Shown: positions 1 through 6,668 of the stretch, piece by piece
Position numbering within the stretch: the stretch's first letter is position 1
How the letters are laid out: every line of letters begins with the position of its first letter
Assembly: GCA_027040585.1 (NCBI GenBank)
Contig: JALULU010000129.1
Span: 1 to 8,322 of the forward strand
Direction: 5' to 3'
DNA: 8,322 nt
Origin: Acidobacteriota bacterium
GTDB lineage: Bacteria > Acidobacteriota > JAAYUB01 > JAMOQF01
Made by a program: the position numbers and the translations under genes
The notes under the pieces: model-generated
The model's input: the letters and a program-made list of their open reading frames with translations, nothing else
The model's database searches: none
What the model was told of the DNA's origin: nothing

Positions 1-757
1 CCTTTAATTTATCATAATCAAAAGTTTCATCAAGTGTGGAAAATCCTGTTTTAAAAAAAATTGCATAGTAAATTTTAATGAAAAAGGTAACAAAGGAGCT
101 TTCTATACCTAAAATTTGGGATGTCCTAATGTTGAGAAAACTCTCAATCGAGGGATAAATTGAATCCAAAACGAGTGCCTTTATATTTGGATTGCCTTCA
201 GCCGCTTTCAATGCAATAAATGCTCCAAGTGAAGACCCCCAAATGCCTATTCTTTTGTAATCAACTTCTTCCATCTCAGAAAGTTTTTTTATGGCAAGTT
301 TTAGGTCTTTTGTCTCATAATATCCCAATGAACATATTCTATATGGTGATTTGCCATGTCCCCTAATATTATATAGGAAAACGTTATATCCATTGTCATG
401 TAAAACGGAGGCAAGATCTATAACTTCTGTCCTATTTGTATTATATCCGTGACATAGTACTATTAAAGGTGCATCATTACTTCCCCTTATATACCATCCA
501 TGCATTGTATCGCCCTTTGCCCCATCCCAGATAAAGTCAAATGCATATAACTTATATAGACCAGGATCAATATATTCAGGAGTTTTTGTAGGATATATTA
601 TGGAATAGAAAATTAAAGCACTTGCTAATAAAACTATAATTATTAAAGTCAATATAGCTGGAGACGCTATTTTTAAAATAAGGTATATATTTGGATATCT
701 TTTTCTCAGATTTTTTATTGGGTGTCTTACTCCATAAGGTAAAACGCTTTTTTTCAT
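1..757 (-). CDS. Membrane-anchored alpha/beta hydrolase, C-terminus beyond window
   Basis: Partial gene: I translated 252 residues from an ATG at 755-757, preceded by AAGGAG (768-773) with a 10-base spacer. A basic N-terminus (K2, K3, R11, K15, R18-R20) precedes one hydrophobic segment at about residues 25-55. By the positive-inside rule this suggests a signal anchor with the catalytic domain outside the cytoplasm. The hydrolase core follows: an HGYNTNR oxyanion-type turn at 103-109, NIRGHGKS at 130-137, and the nucleophile elbow G-S-S-L-G at 174-178 with S176 as the likely nucleophile. The acid and histidine of the triad would lie in the missing part. It resembles the broad family of YqkD/Bem46-like serine hydrolases. 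The substrate cannot be inferred. It diverges from the aminotransferase gene and no partner is visible. Confidence 0.85.
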   Translation of the reverse strand, partial: MKKSVLPYGVRHPIKNLRKRYPNIYLILKIASPAILTLIIIVLLASALIFYSIIYPTKTPEYIDPGLYKLYAFDFIWDGAKGDTMHGWYIRGSNDAPLIVLCHGYNTNRTEVIDLASVLHDNGYNVFLYNIRGHGKSPYRICSLGYYETKDLKLAIKKLSEMEEVDYKRIGIWGSSLGAFIALKAAEGNPNIKALVLDSIYPSIESFLNIRTSQILGIESSFVTFFIKIYYAIFFKTGFSTLDETFDYDKLK

Positions 758-806
758 TGATAAAAAACTCCTTAACTAAATCATTCTAATTAATTTTATT
801 AAATTT

Positions 807-835
807 TTGTTTTTTTTTAAAGTCTTTTATAAAAT
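807..835 (+). promoter_or_regulatory. Candidate promoter for the aminotransferase gene
   Basis: TTGTTT (807-812) and TAAAAT (830-835) are separated by 17 bases. They lie about 35 bases before the ATG at 870 and would start transcription near 842. The -35 match is moderate and the region is very AT-rich, so chance matches are easy. No clear promoter was found for the divergent hydrolase gene. Confidence 0.35.
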
Positions 836-857
836 ATATCTTAAAAAGATTTTTTAT

Positions 858-863
858 AAGGAG
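858..863 (+). promoter_or_regulatory. Ribosome binding site that fixes the ilvE start
   Basis: AAGGAG lies 6 bases before the ATG at 870. The reading frame is open back to a TTG at 807, but that start would add 21 Phe/Tyr/Lys-rich residues unlike the family's N-terminus and has no such site. The ATG at 870 is therefore preferred. Confidence 0.85.
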
Positions 864-869
864 TGTATT

Positions 870-1970
870 ATGGAAATAGAAATAGTTCCCATTAATGAAA
901 GTGAGTTAAAGAGTAAAGAAGTTTTGAAACAGCCAGATTCTCTTGGATTCGGAAATTACTTTACTAATAGGATGTTTGTTGTTAAATGGAATGAAGGAAA
1001 AGGCTGGCACGATGCTAAGATAAAGAAGTATGAAGATTTTCAGATGGATCCAGCTACTCTTGTGCTTCACTATGGACAGGAAATTTTTGAAGGATTAAAG
1101 GCTTTCAGGTCAAAAAATGGTGAAATTTTATTATTTCGTCCAAAGGAAAATATAAAGAGAATGAATAGGTCTGCTGAAAGAATGAGCATGCCCCAGATGG
1201 ACGAAAAGGATATGCTTGATGCCATCATTAAATTGGTTGAACTTGAAAAGGATTGGGTACCAAAAGAAAAAGGAGCATCTCTATATATACGCCCCACAAT
1301 GATTGCAACAGAAATAGGCCTTGGGGTTAGACCTTCAAGTGAATATCTTTTTTATTTAATATTAAGTCCATCGGGTCCCTATTTTAAAGAAGGTTTTAAA
1401 CCAATTTCCCTCTTGGCAACTGATAAATATGTAAGAGCAGTTCCTGGAGGAGTTGGTGAGGCAAAAACAGGTGGAAATTATGCAGCAAGTTTAAAGGCAA
1501 AAAAACTTGCCAAAGATTATGGATGTAAAGAAGTATTGTGGCTTGATGCCTATAATAAAAAATTTATAGAAGAAGTTGGTGCAATGAACATTGCCTTTGT
1601 AATTAATGATGTTGTAACTACCCCGAGACTTGATGGTTCTATTTTACATGGGATTACAAGAAAATCTGTGCTTCAGCTCAGTAAAAAATTGGGATTAAAG
1701 GTATCTGAGAGGGAGATTTCAATACATGAAATTTTTGAAGGGGCTCAAAATGGCATTGTGACAGAGTGTTTTGGACTTGGTACAGCAGCAAGCATTGCAC
1801 CTGTAAAAGAGATAAAATATTTACACTATACAGACAAAGGTGAACAGCTTAAATCTGTCAAGTTTGGCGATGAGCCCGGAGAGATAGCAAAATTGCTATA
1901 TGGCGAACTACAAGCAATCCAATATGGGGAAAAAGAACCTCCATTTGAAGATTGGATTGTAAAGATTTAA
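870..1970 (+). CDS. ilvE: Branched-chain amino acid aminotransferase
   Basis: A 366-residue PLP enzyme of fold type IV. It catalyses reversible amino transfer between glutamate and the 2-keto acids of valine, leucine and isoleucine in the cytoplasm. The sequence matches the long, mammalian-like subgroup of BCATs. HYGQEIFEGLKAFR lies at 67-80, R141 is in the conserved YIRP motif, and the Schiff-base lysine is K199 in GEAKTGGNYA. The EVGAMN motif (235-240) supplies E235 for the cofactor ring nitrogen, and GTAAS (304-308) forms a phosphate/substrate loop. The CXXC redox pair of human BCAT2 is replaced by alanines (A307, A310). Length is normal and the gene is intact. The start at 870 was chosen for its AAGGAG site. 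It appears monocistronic, with divergent hydrolase and convergent downstream neighbours, and no other ilv or leu gene is present. Biosynthetic versus catabolic use is not resolved. Confidence 0.95.
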   Translation: MEIEIVPINESELKSKEVLKQPDSLGFGNYFTNRMFVVKWNEGKGWHDAKIKKYEDFQMDPATLVLHYGQEIFEGLKAFRSKNGEILLFRPKENIKRMNRSAERMSMPQMDEKDMLDAIIKLVELEKDWVPKEKGASLYIRPTMIATEIGLGVRPSSEYLFYLILSPSGPYFKEGFKPISLLATDKYVRAVPGGVGEAKTGGNYAASLKAKKLAKDYGCKEVLWLDAYNKKFIEEVGAMNIAFVINDVVTTPRLDGSILHGITRKSVLQLSKKLGLKVSEREISIHEIFEGAQNGIVTECFGLGTAASIAPVKEIKYLHYTDKGEQLKSVKFGDEPGEIAKLLYGELQAIQYGEKEPPFEDWIVKI

Positions 1971-1986
1971 CCTAAATATTTAATAT

Positions 1987-2008
1987 AAGGGAGAACTTAT
2001 TCTCCCTT
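1987..2008. terminator. Hairpin between convergent genes, possible bidirectional terminator
   Basis: A perfect 9-bp inverted repeat, AAGGGAGAA (1987-1995) and TTCTCCCTT (2000-2008), with a 4-base loop. It lies 16 bases after the ilvE stop and includes the last three codons of the converging gene, whose stop codon falls in the loop. Neither side has a long run of T, so efficiency as an intrinsic terminator is uncertain. Its position makes termination the best reading. Confidence 0.5.
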
Positions 2009-3460
2009 TAATTCACCTATCTTTTTAAATTCCACATCTAAGAATTCTTCAATCCTGTCAATCCTTCTATCAAAAATCATTTTTTTAAAATCCTCTAACA
2101 TTTTGATCTCTCCAAGCTCTGCTAAAATTATGTTTATTTCCCACATTGTTTTCTGTCTTTTAAGTTTTAATCTATTTTTTATTTTTTCATATTTAGGTGA
2201 GTATAAAGCCAATCTCGTTGATTCTTTGTACTTGTTATGAATTTCCTTTAAATTTTGAATTTCTCCTGCCAATTTAACAAGGGAAACTTCTCTTTCATTG
2301 AACATATTTGTTTTAACCCTTAAAGACTTTTTATATTCTTGAAATTTTTCAACAATTTTTTCTGCTTGTTCCAATTTAATGCCGCTGACTGACATTAAAT
2401 CTTCTGGTGTTGCCATATAGTATTTATCAAGTGTATTCATTCCAGCCAATATTAATTTATTTCTTGTAACGGGTCCAACGCCGGGTATCATTTTTAAAAG
2501 AGATGTAACTATAATGGTATCTTTTCTTGTTCCTTTTGTTGAGTGTTCTTCTGAAAGTGCAAAAATTTCAGGTAAAATTAGGGATAGATTTGCATATTCT
2601 TTTAGTAGTTGAGTTCTAATCCTGTGAGATATGTATTTTGCATCCGTGCCCTTGGCAAGGAGCATTAATCTTTTAAATCTGTTTATAATATTTACAATTT
2701 TATCATAACTCAATTTAGTCCCGGCATCTTCAATTAATTTAAGGGAACTCAAGCAAATATCTATCCAATCTTTGGACACAGTGCCATTTTTTAATTCTCC
2801 AATAAAGTCCTTTACTGGCTTTAAATAAGCGCTTGAAATGTTTAAAAATAAACTCTCCACTTCCTTTTCTTCTTTTTTTGTCAATTCCAGTTTCTCTTCA
2901 TTTTTTACTTCTTTTTTGTCTTTTGCAACTATTTCGTCAAATACATTATCAAGCTCATCCAAAAACCCGTCTACGAAGGTATCAAAACCATCTAATTCAT
3001 CAAAAGGATCTTCTATAAACATCCCTTTTTTTGTGAGTTTTTCTTCTTCTTTCTGAGCTAATGAATACCTTCTAATAAAATTTCTTATGAGGGGTAAATT
3101 TTTTGACATGAATATGTTTGATAAATTCTTATTTTTAAATTGCCACCTTACAGCATTGTATAAATCCTGTATTTCTTCCAGAACAGATTCTATCTCATTC
3201 TGGTTTAGAGGTAGATTTTTTTTCGTAACAATTTTAAAGAGCTTTAGTATCTCTTCAAGAGAAGTTATGACAATTTGAATATTTAAAGTCTTAGCGGTTA
3301 AAAGACATTCCTCACATTGAAGTAAAAAAGCATCATAATAATCTTTGTTTACTGGATTGGATTTTATTCTAACAGCATAGAGTTCCATTAAATTAAAAAC
3401 ATCATCTGTTTCCACAATAAAAGTTTCTATATTTTTTAAATAATTAGAATCACTTTGCAT
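1997..3460 (-). CDS. Uncharacterised protein: HPt-like helical units, acidic linker and tandem helix-hairpin-helix
   Basis: I do not recognise this 487-residue protein as a named family. There is no signal peptide or membrane segment, so it is probably cytoplasmic. Residues about 40-105 form an amphipathic helical unit whose spacing recalls histidine phosphotransfer (HPt) domains, but Glu or Cys replaces the usual His. A similar unit at about 232-295 has SSLK where HPt domains have HSLK. Between them, residues 150-178 carry an acidic repeat (FDEL, FLDEL, FDEI), followed by a Lys/Glu-rich stretch. The clearest domain is at 321-376: IPGVGP at 325-330, then VSGI at 358-361 followed by a helix. 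This is a tandem helix-hairpin-helix, typical of non-sequence-specific DNA contact or protein docking. The C-terminus (385-487) is charged and helical, perhaps coiled coil. The ATG at 3458-3460 follows GGAGGAA by 7 bases. The gene lies 51 bases behind the ABC ATPase gene and may belong to the NAD operon or use its own promoter. Function is unknown. Confidence 0.85.
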   Translation of the reverse strand: MQSDSNYLKNIETFIVETDDVFNLMELYAVRIKSNPVNKDYYDAFLLQCEECLLTAKTLNIQIVITSLEEILKLFKIVTKKNLPLNQNEIESVLEEIQDLYNAVRWQFKNKNLSNIFMSKNLPLIRNFIRRYSLAQKEEEKLTKKGMFIEDPFDELDGFDTFVDGFLDELDNVFDEIVAKDKKEVKNEEKLELTKKEEKEVESLFLNISSAYLKPVKDFIGELKNGTVSKDWIDICLSSLKLIEDAGTKLSYDKIVNIINRFKRLMLLAKGTDAKYISHRIRTQLLKEYANLSLILPEIFALSEEHSTKGTRKDTIIVTSLLKMIPGVGPVTRNKLILAGMNTLDKYYMATPEDLMSVSGIKLEQAEKIVEKFQEYKKSLRVKTNMFNEREVSLVKLAGEIQNLKEIHNKYKESTRLALYSPKYEKIKNRLKLKRQKTMWEINIILAELGEIKMLEDFKKMIFDRRIDRIEEFLDVEFKKIGELKGE

Positions 3461-3465
3461 ATCAA

Positions 3466-3472
3466 TTCCTCC
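3466..3472 (-). promoter_or_regulatory. Strong ribosome binding site for the helix-hairpin-helix gene
   Basis: On the minus strand GGAGGAA lies 7 bases before the ATG at 3458-3460. It is the longest Shine-Dalgarno match in the window and supports this start. Confidence 0.8.
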
Positions 3473-3486
3473 AACGATTCTTGAAT

Positions 3487-3515
3487 ATATTAATTTATAA
3501 AAGGATTTTTTTCAA
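3487..3515 (-). promoter_or_regulatory. Candidate internal promoter for the helix-hairpin-helix gene
   Basis: On the minus strand TTGAAA (3510-3515, five of six consensus bases) and TAATAT (3487-3492) are separated by exactly 17 bases, predicting a start near 3480 and a 20-base leader. The -35 box overlaps the stop codon of the upstream ABC ATPase gene. The -10 box is only a partial match. Confidence 0.4.
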
Positions 3516-4423
3516 TTAAATTTAAGACATTTTATGTAGTGAGTTGATGAAAGTCTTTGTTCTTCAAGAGGCTTGCCTTCACACTCTTTTGAGAAAAAAC
3601 TGCAAATCGGTGCGAAAGGACATTCCGATATTGTATTTCTTTTCTCCATAATTTCGATATTTTCAGGAGGCCTTTTCCCTTTCCATGTTGAAGGTGAACT
3701 TTTAAAAAGTAATTTAGTGTAAGGATGTTTGTGCCCCAGGATTATTTCGTCCCTTGTCCCTCTTTCAAGAATTTTACCCTTATATATCAAATATATATAA
3801 TCTGATAAAAACCCTATTAGATTTAAATCGTGAGAGATTAAAAGTAATGAGAATTTATTTTCCCTGTGTAAACTTTTAAATAGATTTATAATCTGTGCTT
3901 TTATACTCATATCCAAGCCACTCATAGGCTCATCTGCAATCAAGATTTTTGGATGGACACCTATTGTTCTTGCTATTGCAATTCTCTGGAGTTGGCCTCC
4001 ACTTAGTTCACCGGTTGTGCGTTCTAAAACATCTTTTGATAACCCAACTTTCTCAATTAGTTTATCTATTTGTTTTGAAATATTATCTCTTGTTTCTATT
4101 TTAAAATTTAAGAGAGGCTCCTCAAGGATTTTTTTTATTTTCATACGTGGATTTAAAGAACCATATGGATTTTGAAATACCATTTGAACGTCTTTGTAAT
4201 AGTTTTTATCAGTTTTTTTTATTACTTTTTCATTTAAAATTATTTCTCCTTCATATTTGACAATTCCCATTATTGCCTTTGCAATTGTACTTTTTCCTGA
4301 CCCACTTTCACCTACAAGACCGACTATTGATCCCTTTTGAATTTTTAGAGATATGTTATCTACTGCCTTTAGAATTTTTCCACTTTTTTGATAATTTACA
4401 CTTAACTTTTTTAAAATTAGCAC
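3512..4423 (-). CDS. OppF/DppF-type ABC transporter ATP-binding protein, standalone
   Basis: A 303-residue ATPase of the peptide/nickel importer type. It has every ABC motif: aromatic Y11, Walker A GESGSGKST (38-46), Q-loop Q84 in FQNPYGSLNP, signature LSGGQLQ (140-146), Walker B ILIADE (160-165) and H-loop H198. The C-terminal extension begins at HPYTKLL (233-239), the oligopeptide-specific region. It has four cysteines, C268, C274, C281 and C299, in the CPFxPxC...C...C pattern that binds a [4Fe-4S] cluster in the crystallised homologue DppD. In this family two different ATPases normally pair (OppD with OppF) on two permeases with a binding protein, but none of those partners is in the window. 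The start is GTG at 4421-4423, sharing one base with the nadE TAG stop, and AAGG just upstream lies inside nadE. Translation is therefore probably coupled to nadE. The substrate is unknown; nicotinate-type precursors are a speculative option suggested only by context. Confidence 0.92.
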   Translation of the reverse strand: MLILKKLSVNYQKSGKILKAVDNISLKIQKGSIVGLVGESGSGKSTIAKAIMGIVKYEGEIILNEKVIKKTDKNYYKDVQMVFQNPYGSLNPRMKIKKILEEPLLNFKIETRDNISKQIDKLIEKVGLSKDVLERTTGELSGGQLQRIAIARTIGVHPKILIADEPMSGLDMSIKAQIINLFKSLHRENKFSLLLISHDLNLIGFLSDYIYLIYKGKILERGTRDEIILGHKHPYTKLLFKSSPSTWKGKRPPENIEIMEKRNTISECPFAPICSFFSKECEGKPLEEQRLSSTHYIKCLKFN

Positions 4424-6075
4424 TATTTACCTTCATTCAGGAAAAATTTTTGAACTATTGGAAGCCTTCTCCCATACCCAAAGGCCTTTGATGTTATCCT
4501 TAAACCCGGTGGTGCCTGTCTTCTTTTATATTCATTTTTGTCAACCATAGTTGTTATTTTCTTTACTATTTTTTCCGGGTATCCCTGACTGACAATGTCG
4601 GATGGTGAAAGTAAATCTTCAATGTAAAGTGAAAGTATGGGATCTAAAACCTCATAGGGGGGTAGTTCATCCTGATCCTTTTGCCCAGGTCTTAACTCTG
4701 CAGAGGGAGGCTTTTCCACAATTTCATGGGGTATTATCTCCTCATTCCTGTTTATAAAGTTTACAACTTTATATACCCTTGTCTTTAAAAGGTCAGATAT
4801 CACAGCAAGTCCACCACACATATCCCCATAAAGTGTACTGTATCCCACAGCAAGTTCAGATTTATTACCGGTGCTTAAAACTAAATGTCCAAACTTATTT
4901 GAAAATGCCATCAAAATGTTTCCTCTGATTCTTGCCTGTAAATTTTCCTCTGTCTTATCTTTCTCTTTGCCTTCAAAATGAGGATTTAAAATTTTCAGAT
5001 ATTTGTAGTAAGTTTCAGATATGGGTACATTTTTTAAACTTATACCTATATTTTTTGCAAGTTTTTCTGAATCTTTGATGGATCCTTCAGAACTGTACAT
5101 TGAGGGCATCATTACTCCAACAACGTTTTCACTACCAAGAGCATCGGCGGCAATCTTTGCAGTAAGTGCCGAATCAATGCCACCACTTAAACCTATTACG
5201 GCACTTTTAAAACTGCATTTATGGGTATAATCTCTTGTACCCATTATAAGTGCTTTAAGTATTTCTTCCTCTTCACTTTTAGAGGTTTCCTTTATTTTGC
5301 CAATTCCATTTTCAAAATCCACTACTAATAAATCTTCTTTAAAGTCATATGCCTTTGAAAAAATTTTACCATTTGAATCTACACAAAATGAGTTTCCGTC
5401 AAATAATATATCATCATTTCCCCCTATTAAGTTTACTGTTGCAATGGGAATTCCATATTTTTTTGCCACAGTTTTATAGATTTTTTCTCTAAAATCAATT
5501 TTTCCAACATTATAAGGTGATGCCATTATGGAGATGAAAAGGTCAACCCCTTTGTTGGCGAGGTCTTCAACTGGGTCGTATTGATAGAGCCTGTGCTGAA
5601 ATATCTCAGGTTCATTCCAGAAATCTTCGCAGATTGTAAGTCCGATTTTTTTACCTTTAAATTCTAAAAATCCCTTTGCTTTTTTAGAGGGCTCAAAATA
5701 TCTTGCCTCGTCAAAAACATCATATGTTGGGAGTAAGCATTTGTCAAAAATCAGTTTTATTTCACCTTTGTGAATAAATGCACCTGAGTTAAAAATCGGT
5801 TTTCCTGTATTATTTTTGTTCCAGGAAACAAATCCCACAACTGCAGCAGTTTCTCCGACAGTTTTTTTATATCTGTGTAAAATTTCAATGTTTTTTTCAA
5901 TGAAACTTTTTTTCTCAAGGAGATCCCTTGGAGGGTATCCCGTAAATGTAAGTTCTGGGAAAATTACAATGTCTGCCCCCCTTTTTTCAGCTTTCTTTGT
6001 GAATTTTATTACTTTTTTTAAATTGTTTTCGAAATCTCCAATAATTGTATTTATCTGTGCAAGTGCTATTTTCAT
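4423..6075 (-). CDS. nadE: NAD synthetase, glutamine-hydrolysing
   Basis: A two-domain 550-residue enzyme that converts deamido-NAD, ATP and glutamine into NAD, the last step of NAD synthesis. The N-terminal nitrilase-fold glutaminase domain (about 1-260) has the catalytic triad E41 (FPELTFTGYPP), K112 (DKCLLP) and C149 (TICEDFW). It releases ammonia that is channelled to the synthetase domain. That C-terminal domain (about 270-550) has the ATP-pyrophosphatase loop SGGIDS at 297-302, a STGNKSELAVGY motif, and the conserved KPPSAELRPGQKDQDELPP stretch. Length is normal for the glutamine-dependent form and nothing is missing. The ATG (6073-6075) overlaps the preceding nicotinamidase stop as ATGA, with GGAG 5 bases upstream. 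The TAG stop at 4423-4425 shares a base with the next gene's GTG. These overlaps argue for translational coupling and one transcript. Confidence 0.96.
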   Translation of the reverse strand: MKIALAQINTIIGDFENNLKKVIKFTKKAEKRGADIVIFPELTFTGYPPRDLLEKKSFIEKNIEILHRYKKTVGETAAVVGFVSWNKNNTGKPIFNSGAFIHKGEIKLIFDKCLLPTYDVFDEARYFEPSKKAKGFLEFKGKKIGLTICEDFWNEPEIFQHRLYQYDPVEDLANKGVDLFISIMASPYNVGKIDFREKIYKTVAKKYGIPIATVNLIGGNDDILFDGNSFCVDSNGKIFSKAYDFKEDLLVVDFENGIGKIKETSKSEEEEILKALIMGTRDYTHKCSFKSAVIGLSGGIDSALTAKIAADALGSENVVGVMMPSMYSSEGSIKDSEKLAKNIGISLKNVPISETYYKYLKILNPHFEGKEKDKTEENLQARIRGNILMAFSNKFGHLVLSTGNKSELAVGYSTLYGDMCGGLAVISDLLKTRVYKVVNFINRNEEIIPHEIVEKPPSAELRPGQKDQDELPPYEVLDPILSLYIEDLLSPSDIVSQGYPEKIVKKITTMVDKNEYKRRQAPPGLRITSKAFGYGRRLPIVQKFFLNEGK

Positions 6076-6668
6076 AAAATCTCCATTATTTCTTCAGTTT
6101 TGATAAATTTTATCCCTGCAGATTTTAATTCTTTTAGTATTTTTTGAGAGTTCTCTGAATTTACTCCTTTTATTAGGTCTTCTATTAGAAAAATCTCAAA
6201 ACCATTTTTTAAAAAGTCAAGGGAGGATGCCCTTACACAAAATTCAGTTGCAACACCATATAAAAAAACTTTTTTTATTCCAAGTGCATTTAAAACATCC
6301 TTAGAGTTTTCATTTGAAAATATTGAAAATTTATTCTTTTCAAATAAAAGTTGTTGGTAATTTAAATCTATTTCCTTAACTTTTTTTAAAGGTACTACTA
6401 TATATTTTTCATGTAAACTCTCTTTTATTTTTTCCCATCCTTTAGTGCCCTTTATGCAGTGGGGAGGAAAGTCTTTAAATTCGGGATCATTTTCAGTGTG
6501 GGTATCAATAGAAGATAAAATTTTTATTCCTTTTTTAAATGCAAGACTTACAATTTCTTTTATTTTAGGGATCAATTTTTCAGCCCCATTTACATAAAGA
6601 GCGCCACCTGGTAGCATAAAATCTACCTGGGTATCAATATCTACAAAGGAAATATTTTTATTTTCCAT
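6072..6668 (-). CDS. pncA: Nicotinamidase, isochorismatase-like fold
   Basis: A 198-residue cytoplasmic hydrolase predicted to deamidate nicotinamide to nicotinate and feed the adjacent PncB. The catalytic triad is visible: D12 in IDTQVDF, K111 in FEKNKFSIF, and nucleophile C144 in GVATEFCVRAS. The metal site aligns with that of known nicotinamidases: D55 and H57 in DTHTENDPEF and H70 in PPHC. E63 sits where the mycobacterial enzyme has a fourth ligand histidine; a glutamate ligand is known in the pneumococcal enzyme. The family also includes isochorismatases and other amidases, but the PPHC motif, the metal ligands and the NAD gene context favour nicotinamidase. The start codon lies inside the end of pncB (11-base overlap), with GGTGAG 8 bases upstream. 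The TGA stop overlaps the nadE ATG. Confidence 0.93.
   Translation of the reverse strand: MENKNISFVDIDTQVDFMLPGGALYVNGAEKLIPKIKEIVSLAFKKGIKILSSIDTHTENDPEFKDFPPHCIKGTKGWEKIKESLHEKYIVVPLKKVKEIDLNYQQLLFEKNKFSIFSNENSKDVLNALGIKKVFLYGVATEFCVRASSLDFLKNGFEIFLIEDLIKGVNSENSQKILKELKSAGIKFIKTEEIMEIL

Noticed and set aside
838..855. Small hairpin ATCTT-AAA-AAGAT followed by five T before ilvE, resembling an attenuator
   Set aside because: The stem is only 5 bp and nearly all A-T, so it would be unstable. In this composition such structures are expected by chance.
807..869. In-frame upstream extension of ilvE from a TTG at 807, or a leader peptide controlling ilvE
   Set aside because: The extension is Phe/Tyr/Lys-rich, unlike any BCAT N-terminus, has no ribosome binding site, and runs into the gene without a stop. 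It also lacks the Leu/Val/Ile codon clusters of an attenuation leader. The ATG at 870 has a good site.
758..869. Search for a riboswitch or T-box in the divergent region before ilvE
   Set aside because: The region is short and mostly A/T homopolymer runs, with no conserved box or stable stem visible.
2833..3056. Two overlapping plus-strand open frames of 61 and 72 codons opposite the unrecognised gene
   Set aside because: They are Ser/Phe/Leu-rich complements of the Lys/Glu/Asp-rich linker in the minus-strand gene, without ribosome binding sites or recognisable content.
5816..6103. A 95-codon plus-strand open frame opposite the start of nadE
   Set aside because: It is antisense to the conserved glutaminase domain and spans the pncA/nadE junction. 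The hydrophobic character comes from the complementary strand's Lys/Asn codons.
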